Positions 1-4,569 of a stretch of DNA of 9,683 nt are shown here, one piece after another; the stretch's first letter is position 1; the number at the start of each line of letters is the position of its first letter. Below the pieces are notes generated by a model, which saw only the letters and a program-made list of their open reading frames with translations, searched no databases and was not told the origin of the DNA. A program made the position numbers and the translations under genes. Location: the NCBI GenBank assembly GCA_900548405.1, contig UNSJ01000056.1, positions 1 to 9,683 of the forward strand, written 5' to 3'. Source of the DNA: Candidatus Gastranaerophilales bacterium. Lineage in GTDB: Bacteria > Cyanobacteriota > Vampirovibrionia > Gastranaerophilales > Gastranaerophilaceae.

Positions 1-2
1 AC

Positions 3-743
3 CGTTTAAGCTCCAACCTTAAGGGATTTACTCTCGCCGAAGGTGCTACGCACGTTGTCATGTTGAACAATCAACGCCGTTTCGGATTTACTCTCGCTGA
101 TGTATTGGTCACACTCGGCATTATTGGTGTTGTTGCGGCATTGACTATACCACAGTTAATATCTAATCATAGAAAGCAGGAAGTTGTTACTAAACTTGAG
201 AAGGTTTATTCTGTGATGAATCAAGCTATCAGAACATCCGAAGCAGAATATGGAGATGTTGCAGGATGGGCTATTGATTGCGGAATTTCCGGTGCTGCAA
301 CTTGCACACGTGATGAAGCAAAGGAATGGTTTAACAATTATATAGGTAAAAATATTCAAATATTGAAAATTGATGATGATGAAACAAGTAACACTAGTTT
401 TTTAATTTATTTTAATGATGGAAGTATTTTATCTACATCCAGTAGTCTTATTGATTGGGGATTTTATTTAAATGAAAAGGCTTTGAATAATTCAATAATG
501 GGCAAAAATACTTTTGCATTTAGGTTTAATCCTGTTCTTGTTCCGGGTCAGGATGCAGATAGAAATAAATACAGCGTTAAATCAGCATTTGAACCTTATG
601 CTTGGAATTGGGACGGTACAAGAGAAGGTTTGTTTACAGCAGCTTATGGCTATGGATGCGGTGAAAGTGTCAGCAATTACTGCGCAAAGCTTATTCAATA
701 TGAAGGCTGGAATATTCCAAAGGATTATCCGTTTAAGTTTTAA
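3..743 (+). CDS. Type IV pilin-like protein with doubled prepilin motif, 5' end open at window edge
   Basis: Surface or secreted pilin/pseudopilin-like protein; its role in a type IV pilus or type II secretion-like machine is inferred from the N-terminus only. Counting from the ATG at 60, G9|FTLAD (residues 10-14) is the prepilin peptidase site, followed by the hydrophobic helix LVTLGIIGVVAALTIPQL (about residues 16-33) and a globular C-terminal part with cysteines in DCG, TCT, GCG and NYC. Mature residue 5 is Asp instead of the usual Glu. The frame is open upstream to base 3 and encodes another KGFTLAE, followed by GATHVV but by no hydrophobic helix. The ATG at 60 has no Shine-Dalgarno sequence, so the true start probably lies outside the window; if ATG 60 is used the protein has 227 residues. 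The 5' 100 bases use GC-richer codons than the rest. The stop overlaps the convergent zinc-ribbon gene by 11 bases. Confidence 0.85.
   Translation, partial: RLSSNLKGFTLAEGATHVVMLNNQRRFGFTLADVLVTLGIIGVVAALTIPQLISNHRKQEVVTKLEKVYSVMNQAIRTSEAEYGDVAGWAIDCGISGAATCTRDEAKEWFNNYIGKNIQILKIDDDETSNTSFLIYFNDGSILSTSSSLIDWGFYLNEKALNNSIMGKNTFAFRFNPVLVPGQDADRNKYSVKSAFEPYAWNWDGTREGLFTAAYGYGCGESVSNYCAKLIQYEGWNIPKDYPFKF
24..102 (+). repeat. Direct repeat of the FTLAE/FTLAD coding segment, 60-bp offset
   Basis: GGATTTACTCTCGC occurs at 24-37 and again at 84-97, exactly 60 bases (20 codons) apart and in the same frame. Extending to 42 and 102 keeps 17 of 19 bases. Both copies encode the prepilin cleavage motif, but only the second is followed by a transmembrane helix. 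Confidence 0.8.
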
Positions 744-951
744 AGATATTTTTATCCTTTAAATCTTTACGGTTTACAACAAGCCCGCACTTGGAGCAGG
801 CAAGAATTTCACCTGTGCTGTCGACAGGCATAAAAATGTGTTCGCATTCTTCTGAAATTTCAATGTTATCAGAGGCAAGCGGATCAAATTCAGGCTGCTT
901 TTCAACCTTTTTTTTCTTAAATAATTTAACAACTAATTCAAGTATATACAT
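733..951 (-). CDS. Small zinc-ribbon-like protein, hypothetical (72 aa)
   Basis: Function unknown. The N-terminus MYILELVVKLF followed by KKKK is a short hydrophobic or amphipathic stretch that could touch the membrane, then an acidic linker (about 17-35), then C36-E-H38 and, after DSTGEILA, C52-S-K-C55-G. C36/H38 plus C52/C55 could form one zinc knuckle or ribbon; that is inference from residue spacing. It starts 4 bases after the cdd stop on the same strand with no clear Shine-Dalgarno sequence, so it is probably translated from the cdd transcript by coupling or re-initiation. Its last codons and stop overlap the end of the convergent pilin-like gene. The protein is complete at both ends and codon use is like its neighbours. 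I do not recognise a named family. Confidence 0.7.
   Translation of the reverse strand: MYILELVVKLFKKKKVEKQPEFDPLASDNIEISEECEHIFMPVDSTGEILACSKCGLVVNRKDLKDKNIFKT
739..763. terminator. AT-rich hairpin between convergent genes, possible weak bidirectional terminator
   Basis: TTTAAAGATA (739-748) can pair with TATCCTTTAAA (753-763), leaving a TTTT loop and one bulged C. It covers the overlapping 3' ends of the pilin-like gene and the zinc-ribbon gene. The stem is AT-rich and no clean U-tract follows on either strand, so terminator function is only suggested by its place. Confidence 0.35.
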
Positions 952-955
952 ATTT

Positions 956-1339
956 TTATAAGCTGAAATTTTCGGGAAGCAGAGAATTTAAAGAATATAC
1001 CTTTAAACCTTCTTCGGTTTTGACAATAACGTCAATGCCTTCATCAGACGCAAATTCGCTTAATACTTGTCTGCATGCTCCGCAAGGTGTGCAATTTAGC
1101 ATTTTTGGAGAAAATACTGCTACTGCTTTGAGCTTTCTTTCTCCGTTTGCTATTGCACTTCCCACTGCATTTCTTTCGGCACAGATAGTTAATCCGAAAC
1201 TTGAATTTTCAAAATTGCAGCCGGAATATGTATTTCCGCTTTCAGCTAAAATACACGCTCCTACAGGGAATTTTGAATAAGGTACGTAAGCTTTTTCTGA
1301 TGCTTTTTCTGCTAATATCATTAGTTCTTCATAATTCAT
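956..1339 (-). CDS. cdd: Cytidine deaminase
   Basis: Hydrolytic deamination of cytidine and deoxycytidine to uridine and deoxyuridine in cytosolic pyrimidine salvage. At 127 residues it matches the short homotetrameric class. N42-F-E44-N is the nucleoside-binding motif; C53-A-E55 supplies a zinc ligand and the catalytic glutamate; P85-C86-G-A-C89-R-Q supplies the other two zinc ligands. The N-terminal AYVPYSKFPVGA (17-28) is also typical. All catalytic residues are present. It is first gene of a minus-strand pair with the zinc-ribbon gene 4 bases downstream, and divergent from the exported-protein gene. No Shine-Dalgarno sequence precedes the ATG (1339-1337), while a TATAAA lies 8 bases upstream, so initiation may be leaderless or nearly so. 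Confidence 0.97.
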   Translation of the reverse strand: MNYEELMILAEKASEKAYVPYSKFPVGACILAESGNTYSGCNFENSSFGLTICAERNAVGSAIANGERKLKAVAVFSPKMLNCTPCGACRQVLSEFASDEGIDVIVKTEEGLKVYSLNSLLPENFSL

Positions 1340-1340
1340 A

Positions 1341-1387
1341 CCATTAATTTATACTATTTTGTTATTAATTTAATCCATTAATTATAT
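1341..1387. repeat. Direct repeat CCATTAATT in the cdd/exported-protein divergent region
   Basis: CCATTAATT starts at 1341 and again at 1375, 34 bp apart (about three helical turns), each followed by an ATA. The first overlaps the candidate cdd -10 and the second lies just upstream of the -10 of the plus-strand gene. It could be a shared operator, but in AT-rich DNA this may be chance. Confidence 0.3.
1348..1353 (-). promoter_or_regulatory. Candidate -10 element of cdd
   Basis: TATAAA on the minus strand, 8 bases before the cdd start codon. No good -35 hexamer is visible at 16-18 bp. If it is used, transcription would start within a few bases of the ATG. Confidence 0.4.
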
Positions 1388-1394
1388 GAAATTG

Positions 1395-1403
1395 TGTTAT
1401 AAT
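1395..1403 (+). promoter_or_regulatory. Extended -10 promoter TGTTATAAT
   Basis: TG (1395-1396), one base, then a consensus TATAAT (1398-1403). No -35 is evident, as is common for extended -10 promoters. The expected start of transcription, 6-7 bases downstream, coincides with the ATG at 1410, implying a leaderless mRNA. Confidence 0.65.
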
Positions 1404-1409
1404 TCAATT

Positions 1410-2210
1410 ATGAAATTTATTGTTAAATTATTGATTATATGTATTATGTTATGCTCTCCGGTGTTTGCAGCAAAGTTTGATGTTCTGGTTTTGCCTGTAG
1501 AACTTTTGGAGACAAAAGAGAATTATTACGGTTTTGATGAAGTTTCTGAAATTATAGCAAACGACATAATTAATAACTTTAATTCATCAAACGGCAAAAT
1601 TGCTTCACCGGATTTATATGCGGTAAGAGCTAAACTTAACCAGAATGCCGATATGAAAAAAACAGCAGCAGATGCTTTGAAAAAATATAAGACAACAAAT
1701 TCAATTGACTATGCTGAATTTAAAAAACTCGGCAGCATGTTTTCCTGCAATTCTGTTTTGATAGTATACAGCAGTGCGGTTACAAATAAAAATTCTTTAA
1801 AACGCGGTATATGGGAAGTTTTGGAAGTCGCATCAGTTTTTGATATTTCATATCCTTACAGAATGCAGACTTCTGTTGTGCTCTTGGATACTGTTAACGA
1901 CCTTGTTATGTGGAGTAATAATTATTCAACTAAATTAGGAGCAAATGATAATGTATTTGCAGCAAAAAATTATGCGCAGGCTGATGCCGAGCTTGAGAAA
2001 ATCCGTAAATATTCCAAAGATATAGTTGCATCAGCAGCATCTCAAAATATTATGTTAAGATTTTTCCCTAAAACAATAAGACCGTTAGAAAAAAATATTC
2101 AGGAAAACACAGGCGGTGCTTTAAGATTTGACCGTACAATTCCTGATAAACCTAAAGAAAAGAAAAATGCACCTGACGGATTTTACGGGGATATGATTTA
2201 CGGTTTTTAA
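1410..2210 (+). CDS. Exported protein with possible CsgG/TolB-N-like fold, function unknown
   Basis: I do not recognise a named family. From the ATG at 1410 the protein has 266 residues and begins with a clear signal peptide: MKFIVK, a hydrophobic core LLIICIMLC, then SPVFA|A with cleavage after A20 or A21. No convincing lipobox. The mature part has DVLVLPVE (24-31), a helical region rich in Asn and Lys, KLGSMFSCNSVLIVYSS (about 106-122) and VVLLDTVNDLVMWSNNYS (156-173). That order (LPxE strand, 'LG...VLIVYS', 'LLDTxxxxVMWS') resembles CsgG/TolB-N-type periplasmic domains; this is pattern inference only. The C-terminus is Lys/Pro-rich. The in-frame ATG at 1386 is rejected because the -10 element lies downstream of it. 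No Shine-Dalgarno sequence precedes 1410. The stop overlaps the convergent gene by 4 bases. Confidence 0.8.
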   Translation: MKFIVKLLIICIMLCSPVFAAKFDVLVLPVELLETKENYYGFDEVSEIIANDIINNFNSSNGKIASPDLYAVRAKLNQNADMKKTAADALKKYKTTNSIDYAEFKKLGSMFSCNSVLIVYSSAVTNKNSLKRGIWEVLEVASVFDISYPYRMQTSVVLLDTVNDLVMWSNNYSTKLGANDNVFAAKNYAQADAELEKIRKYSKDIVASAASQNIMLRFFPKTIRPLEKNIQENTGGALRFDRTIPDKPKEKKNAPDGFYGDMIYGF

Positions 2211-2506
2211 TTAACAGGGGATGTTACTGTATCTCTGCGTTCTTTTACTTTATCGAATTTTTCATCCAGCCTGTTTGTATTCTGCTGTATTTGTTGGTGT
2301 AATTTTTGTGCATCTTTATTTATTTGAGGCTGAATATTACTGTTGTTCATATTTTGCTGCACAGGCGGTCTGATTTGTTGCTTCATTTCAACCTGAGAAG
2401 GAGTGTTTGCTGCAACTTCATCGAGTTCTTCAATTCTGTCTTTTGCATCAAAAAATGCTATAAATGCTACTATTAAAATCGATAAAAATATTAATGATTT
2501 TTTCAT
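2207..2506 (-). CDS. Small membrane-anchored Gln-rich coiled-coil protein, hypothetical (99 aa)
   Basis: Function unknown. From the ATG at 2506 the protein starts MKKSLIFL with one hydrophobic segment (about 4-19) that can be a signal anchor, then the acidic DAKDRIEELDEV, a Gln/Asn/Pro-rich linker (about 36-62: QQIRPPVQQN, NSNIQPQ), and a charged helical stretch (about 64-93: KLHQQIQQ, RLDEKFDKVKERR) with heptad-like spacing. This suggests a bitopic protein exposing a flexible linker and coiled coil outside the cytoplasmic membrane. The start is fixed by an AAGGA Shine-Dalgarno sequence 6 bases upstream; the in-frame TTG at 2521 precedes that site and is not used. A TAGAAT at 2538-2533 on the minus strand is a possible -10. 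It converges on the exported-protein gene, and the two stop codons overlap. Confidence 0.75.
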   Translation of the reverse strand: MKKSLIFLSILIVAFIAFFDAKDRIEELDEVAANTPSQVEMKQQIRPPVQQNMNNSNIQPQINKDAQKLHQQIQQNTNRLDEKFDKVKERRDTVTSPVN

Positions 2507-2512
2507 AACTTT

Positions 2513-2517
2513 TCCTT
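2513..2517 (-). promoter_or_regulatory. Ribosome binding site that fixes the start at 2506
   Basis: AAGGA on the minus strand, 6 bases before the ATG at 2506-2504. It lies between the alternative TTG start (2521) and the ATG, so it excludes the longer reading. Confidence 0.7.
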
Positions 2518-2543
2518 TCAAAGTTTTTTTATATTCTAACTCT

Positions 2544-2568
2544 TGTTCATAAATTCATGAATTGAACA
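2544..2568. promoter_or_regulatory. Inverted repeat TGTTCA-N13-TGAACA, possible operator
   Basis: TGTTCA (2544-2549) and TGAACA (2563-2568) are perfect inverted copies. Between and overlapping them is the 12-bp perfect palindrome AATTCATGAATT (2552-2563), whose centre is shifted by 1.5 bp. The site lies in the divergent intergenic region upstream of both the 2506 and the 2650 genes. A regulator is not known. Confidence 0.3.
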
Positions 2569-2587
2569 GGCAATTAATTTGTAAGAC

Positions 2588-2616
2588 TTGCATAAACTTA
2601 TCTGAAATGCTAAAAT
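2588..2616 (+). promoter_or_regulatory. Promoter of the zinc-ribbon/radical SAM unit
   Basis: TTGCAT (2588-2593), a 17-bp spacer ending in TGC, then TAAAAT (2611-2616), giving an extended -10 TGnTAAAAT. Predicted transcription start is near 2623, leaving a leader of about 27 bases with GAGG (2638-2641) as Shine-Dalgarno sequence. Confidence 0.6.
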
Positions 2617-2649
2617 ATTCTTGTAACAGTTAAAAAAGAGGGAAGTTTT

Positions 2650-2820
2650 ATGGCAAGATTAATAAGACCGAGCTGGGCTATCAGATGTGTGCAATCAGGT
2701 TGCAAAACTTTGTTTGAAGTAGCAAAAGTTGAAGACGGAAAGCAGCAAGAAGTAGTTTGCCCTGCTTGCGGTGAACATTATGTTTATCCTATTTATGATG
2801 AAGAAGAACGTAATTCGTAA
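2650..2820 (+). CDS. 56-residue zinc-ribbon protein, hypothetical
   Basis: A short gene: ATG GCA AGA TTA ... AAT TCG TAA, 56 residues starting MARLIRPSWAIRCVQSGC. C13-x4-C18 and, after a 18-residue middle section, C37-P-A-C40-G-E-H make a two-knuckle zinc ribbon; the C-terminus is acidic (YDEEERNS). It has its own promoter (2588-2616) and a GAGG Shine-Dalgarno sequence 8 bases upstream. It ends 2 bases before the radical SAM gene, so the two are probably co-transcribed and translationally coupled. The role is unknown; zinc ribbons of this size may bind nucleic acid or a protein partner. Reality of the gene is supported by the paired cysteines, good start signals and exact fit before the next ATG. 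Confidence 0.8.
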   Translation: MARLIRPSWAIRCVQSGCKTLFEVAKVEDGKQQEVVCPACGEHYVYPIYDEEERNS

Positions 2821-2822
2821 CT

Positions 2823-3749
2823 ATGTTTAATAATACAGATAAGCGCTATAATCAGTACAGCGCTCATTTAAAAAATAAATTCGGCGTTAAGGTTTATAAA
2901 ATAACTCTTGATGCCGGTTTTTCTTGTCCGAACAGGGATGGTACAATTTCATCCGGCGGATGTATATTTTGTGATGAGGGCGGTAGTTTTTCGCAAGCTC
3001 ATTCAAATCTTTTAACAATCGAACAGCAGGTTGAAGAAGGTGTGAAAAATTTAAGCACAAGATTTAAAGCCCAAAAATTTATGTCATATTTTCAGGCTTA
3101 TTCAAATACGTATAAACCGGTAAATGAACTTGAAAAAATTTATAAATCGGCTTTAAATCACAAAGACATAGTAGGGCTTTCAATAGGAACCCGTCCTGAT
3201 TGTATTGATGATGAAAAATTAAAGCTCATAGCAGATTTTAAAGATGATTATTATACTTGGATAGAATACGGACTTCAATCAGTTCATGACAAAACTCTTA
3301 AAAAAATAAATCGCGGGCATGATATGGATTGTTTTTTAAGAGCTTACGAAAAAACTAAAGAAGCAGGGTTAAATGTTTGCGTACATGTAATTTTTGGTCT
3401 ATGGGAAACTCACGATAAAATTATGCACACCGCAAAAGAGCTTGCAAGACTTGGAGTAGACGGAGTTAAAATCCATATGCTTTGTGCTCTGAAAGATACT
3501 AAACTTGCTAAAATATATGAAGCAGGCGAAATCGATTTTATGGATGAAGATGAATATATTCAAACAGTTTGCGATTTTCTGGAATATCTTCCTGAAAACA
3601 CAACTATTCACAGGCTTGCAGGAAACGGATTAAAGAAAAATTTAATCGCACCTTTATGGCTTGGCAAAAAAATGGATTGTCTTAACAAAATAGACAGAGA
3701 GTTTGTTAAAAGAAATTCATATCAGGGATGTAAAAATATTTACAAATAG
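2823..3749 (+). CDS. yhcC: Radical SAM protein, TIGR01212/YhcC family
   Basis: Cytosolic radical S-adenosylmethionine enzyme whose substrate is not established for the family. The 308 residues agree with E. coli YhcC length. The [4Fe-4S] cysteines are C35-x11-C47-x2-C50 in SCPNRDG...GGCIFC, the spacing typical of this family. Other family blocks are YFQAYSNTYKP (89-99), IGTRPDC (121-127), EYGLQSVHDKTLKKINRGH (148-166) and the C-terminal LIAPLWLGKKMDCLNKIDRE, resembling YhcC. The loop usually reading GLPGET is GLWET here (192-196), one residue shorter and without the Pro-Gly. It starts 2 bases after the zinc-ribbon gene. The upstream Shine-Dalgarno sequence is weak, consistent with translational coupling. 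Confidence 0.93.
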   Translation: MFNNTDKRYNQYSAHLKNKFGVKVYKITLDAGFSCPNRDGTISSGGCIFCDEGGSFSQAHSNLLTIEQQVEEGVKNLSTRFKAQKFMSYFQAYSNTYKPVNELEKIYKSALNHKDIVGLSIGTRPDCIDDEKLKLIADFKDDYYTWIEYGLQSVHDKTLKKINRGHDMDCFLRAYEKTKEAGLNVCVHVIFGLWETHDKIMHTAKELARLGVDGVKIHMLCALKDTKLAKIYEAGEIDFMDEDEYIQTVCDFLEYLPENTTIHRLAGNGLKKNLIAPLWLGKKMDCLNKIDREFVKRNSYQGCKNIYK

Positions 3750-3796
3750 TGTTTTATATGCGATAATCAGCTTGCAAAAAAGGCTTGGAATTAATG

Positions 3797-3809
3797 TAAC
3801 AAATTGTTA
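3797..3809. promoter_or_regulatory. Perfect palindrome TAACAA-A-TTGTTA, possible operator
   Basis: A 13-bp perfect inverted repeat in the 140-base gap before the basic-protein pair, about 80 bp upstream of that pair's start. Its size and place suit a regulator site; chance is not excluded in AT-rich DNA. Confidence 0.3.
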
Positions 3810-3816
3810 ATAAACC

Positions 3817-3843
3817 TTGCTGATAAAAGCAAAATAAATTTTT
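3817..3843 (+). terminator. Weak intrinsic terminator after the radical SAM gene
   Basis: TTGCT (3817-3821) pairs with AGCAA (3828-3832) around a GATAAA loop; a run of five T ends at 3843 after an AATAAA spacer. The stem is only 5 bp and the T-run is 6 bases away, so termination would be weak. Confidence 0.3.
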
Positions 3844-3879
3844 CACGTACATTAGATATCTTGAAAAATGATTTAAAAT

Positions 3880-3883
3880 GGAG
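3880..3883 (+). promoter_or_regulatory. Ribosome binding site that fixes the start at 3890
   Basis: GGAG lies 6 bases before the ATG at 3890, ideal spacing. The upstream in-frame ATG at 3878 overlaps this site and has no Shine-Dalgarno sequence of its own. A TAAAAT at 3874-3879 could be a -10, but then the transcript would begin after the GGAG; the promoter is therefore uncertain. Confidence 0.6.
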
Positions 3884-3889
3884 AACAAT

Positions 3890-4567
3890 ATGTTATCAGT
3901 ACAATCAGGTATGAACTATGGTCTTGCTTTCGGTGCATCAAGAAGACGTACAGAACGTCAATTGACTCCGGAAGAATTAGAAGCTAAAAAATATAGTGAA
4001 AATCGCCGAGAACTTCTTGAACAGAAAGAAGAATTGGAAGATTTGGCTGAAAGCAAGGACTTTAAACTTCCTGAACCTGCTAAAAAAGTAATTAAAGGCG
4101 GGGCGGTTGTAACTACCGGTTTATTAGGCGGTATGGCAACAGGCTGGGGCTGGAAAAAGTCTTTGGGTGCGTTCTCTAAAATAGCTAAATCTGCACCTGT
4201 TCAAAGTATGAAAAAACATATAAAAGCGACAAAAACATTTATTGCTGATGCATTTAAAACTGTAAAAACTAAATTCAAGAAATCAGAAGCTTACACTATG
4301 CCTGCAAATGCAATAAAAAAACAATATTATAAATTCTCTGATACAAAATTCGGAGCGCCGATTGTTAAATTCTTTAAATCAATTAAAAAAGGAGTTAAAA
4401 CAGTTTTCGATAAAATTTCTGGCGGAGTAAAAAAGGTTTGGAATAAAATCAGAGGCGTAAAAAAAGAAACTGTTGAAAAAGCATCAACAAACTTTGTAGG
4501 TGCATCAGGCGGTGTTGCAGCAGGAGTTACTGCTCTTAAAAAAGAAGATGAATCAGGAGAAGACTAA
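3890..4567 (+). CDS. Very basic protein with Gly/Ala segment and amphipathic repeats, unknown function (225 aa)
   Basis: No family recognised. From M1 at 3890: N-terminus MLSVQSGMNYGLAFGASRRR; charged helical stretch 21-58 (TPEELEAKK, RRELLEQKEELED), a likely coiled coil; KKVIKGGAVVTTGLLGG (65-81), a Gly-rich hydrophobic segment; a long Lys-rich region 89-199; a second Gly/Ala segment (NFVGASGGVAAGV, 201-213); acidic tail KKEDESGED. Near 168-197 the unit G-V-K-x-V-[FW]-[DN]-K-I recurs every 10-11 residues (GV at 168, 179, 189), giving amphipathic cationic helices. There is no cysteine and no cleavable signal peptide. It lies 2 bases upstream of a second basic protein with the same AFxA and KKVxxGGAV motifs. 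It may bind membrane, nucleic acid or an acidic partner; none is shown. Confidence 0.8.
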   Translation: MLSVQSGMNYGLAFGASRRRTERQLTPEELEAKKYSENRRELLEQKEELEDLAESKDFKLPEPAKKVIKGGAVVTTGLLGGMATGWGWKKSLGAFSKIAKSAPVQSMKKHIKATKTFIADAFKTVKTKFKKSEAYTMPANAIKKQYYKFSDTKFGAPIVKFFKSIKKGVKTVFDKISGGVKKVWNKIRGVKKETVEKASTNFVGASGGVAAGVTALKKEDESGED

Positions 4568-4569
4568 TA

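Noticed and set aside
514..762. Second plus-strand frame within the 3' half of the pilin-like gene
   Set aside because: It is out of frame with a complete pilin-like protein, has no SD, and the predicted product is featureless.
1020..1280. Plus-strand open frame inside cdd
   Set aside because: It is antisense to a clear cytidine deaminase with all motifs, and has no start signals or recognisable product.
1386..1409. Upstream ATG at 1386 for the exported protein
   Set aside because: The consensus extended -10 (1395-1403) lies between the two ATGs, so transcripts start after 1386, and the shorter form begins with a cleaner signal peptide.
2507..2521. TTG start at 2521 for the membrane-anchored protein
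   Set aside because: The SD AAGGA lies inside this extension and is spaced correctly for the ATG at 2506.
3878..3889. Upstream ATG at 3878 for the first basic protein
   Set aside because: It overlaps the GGAG that serves ATG 3890 and has no SD of its own.
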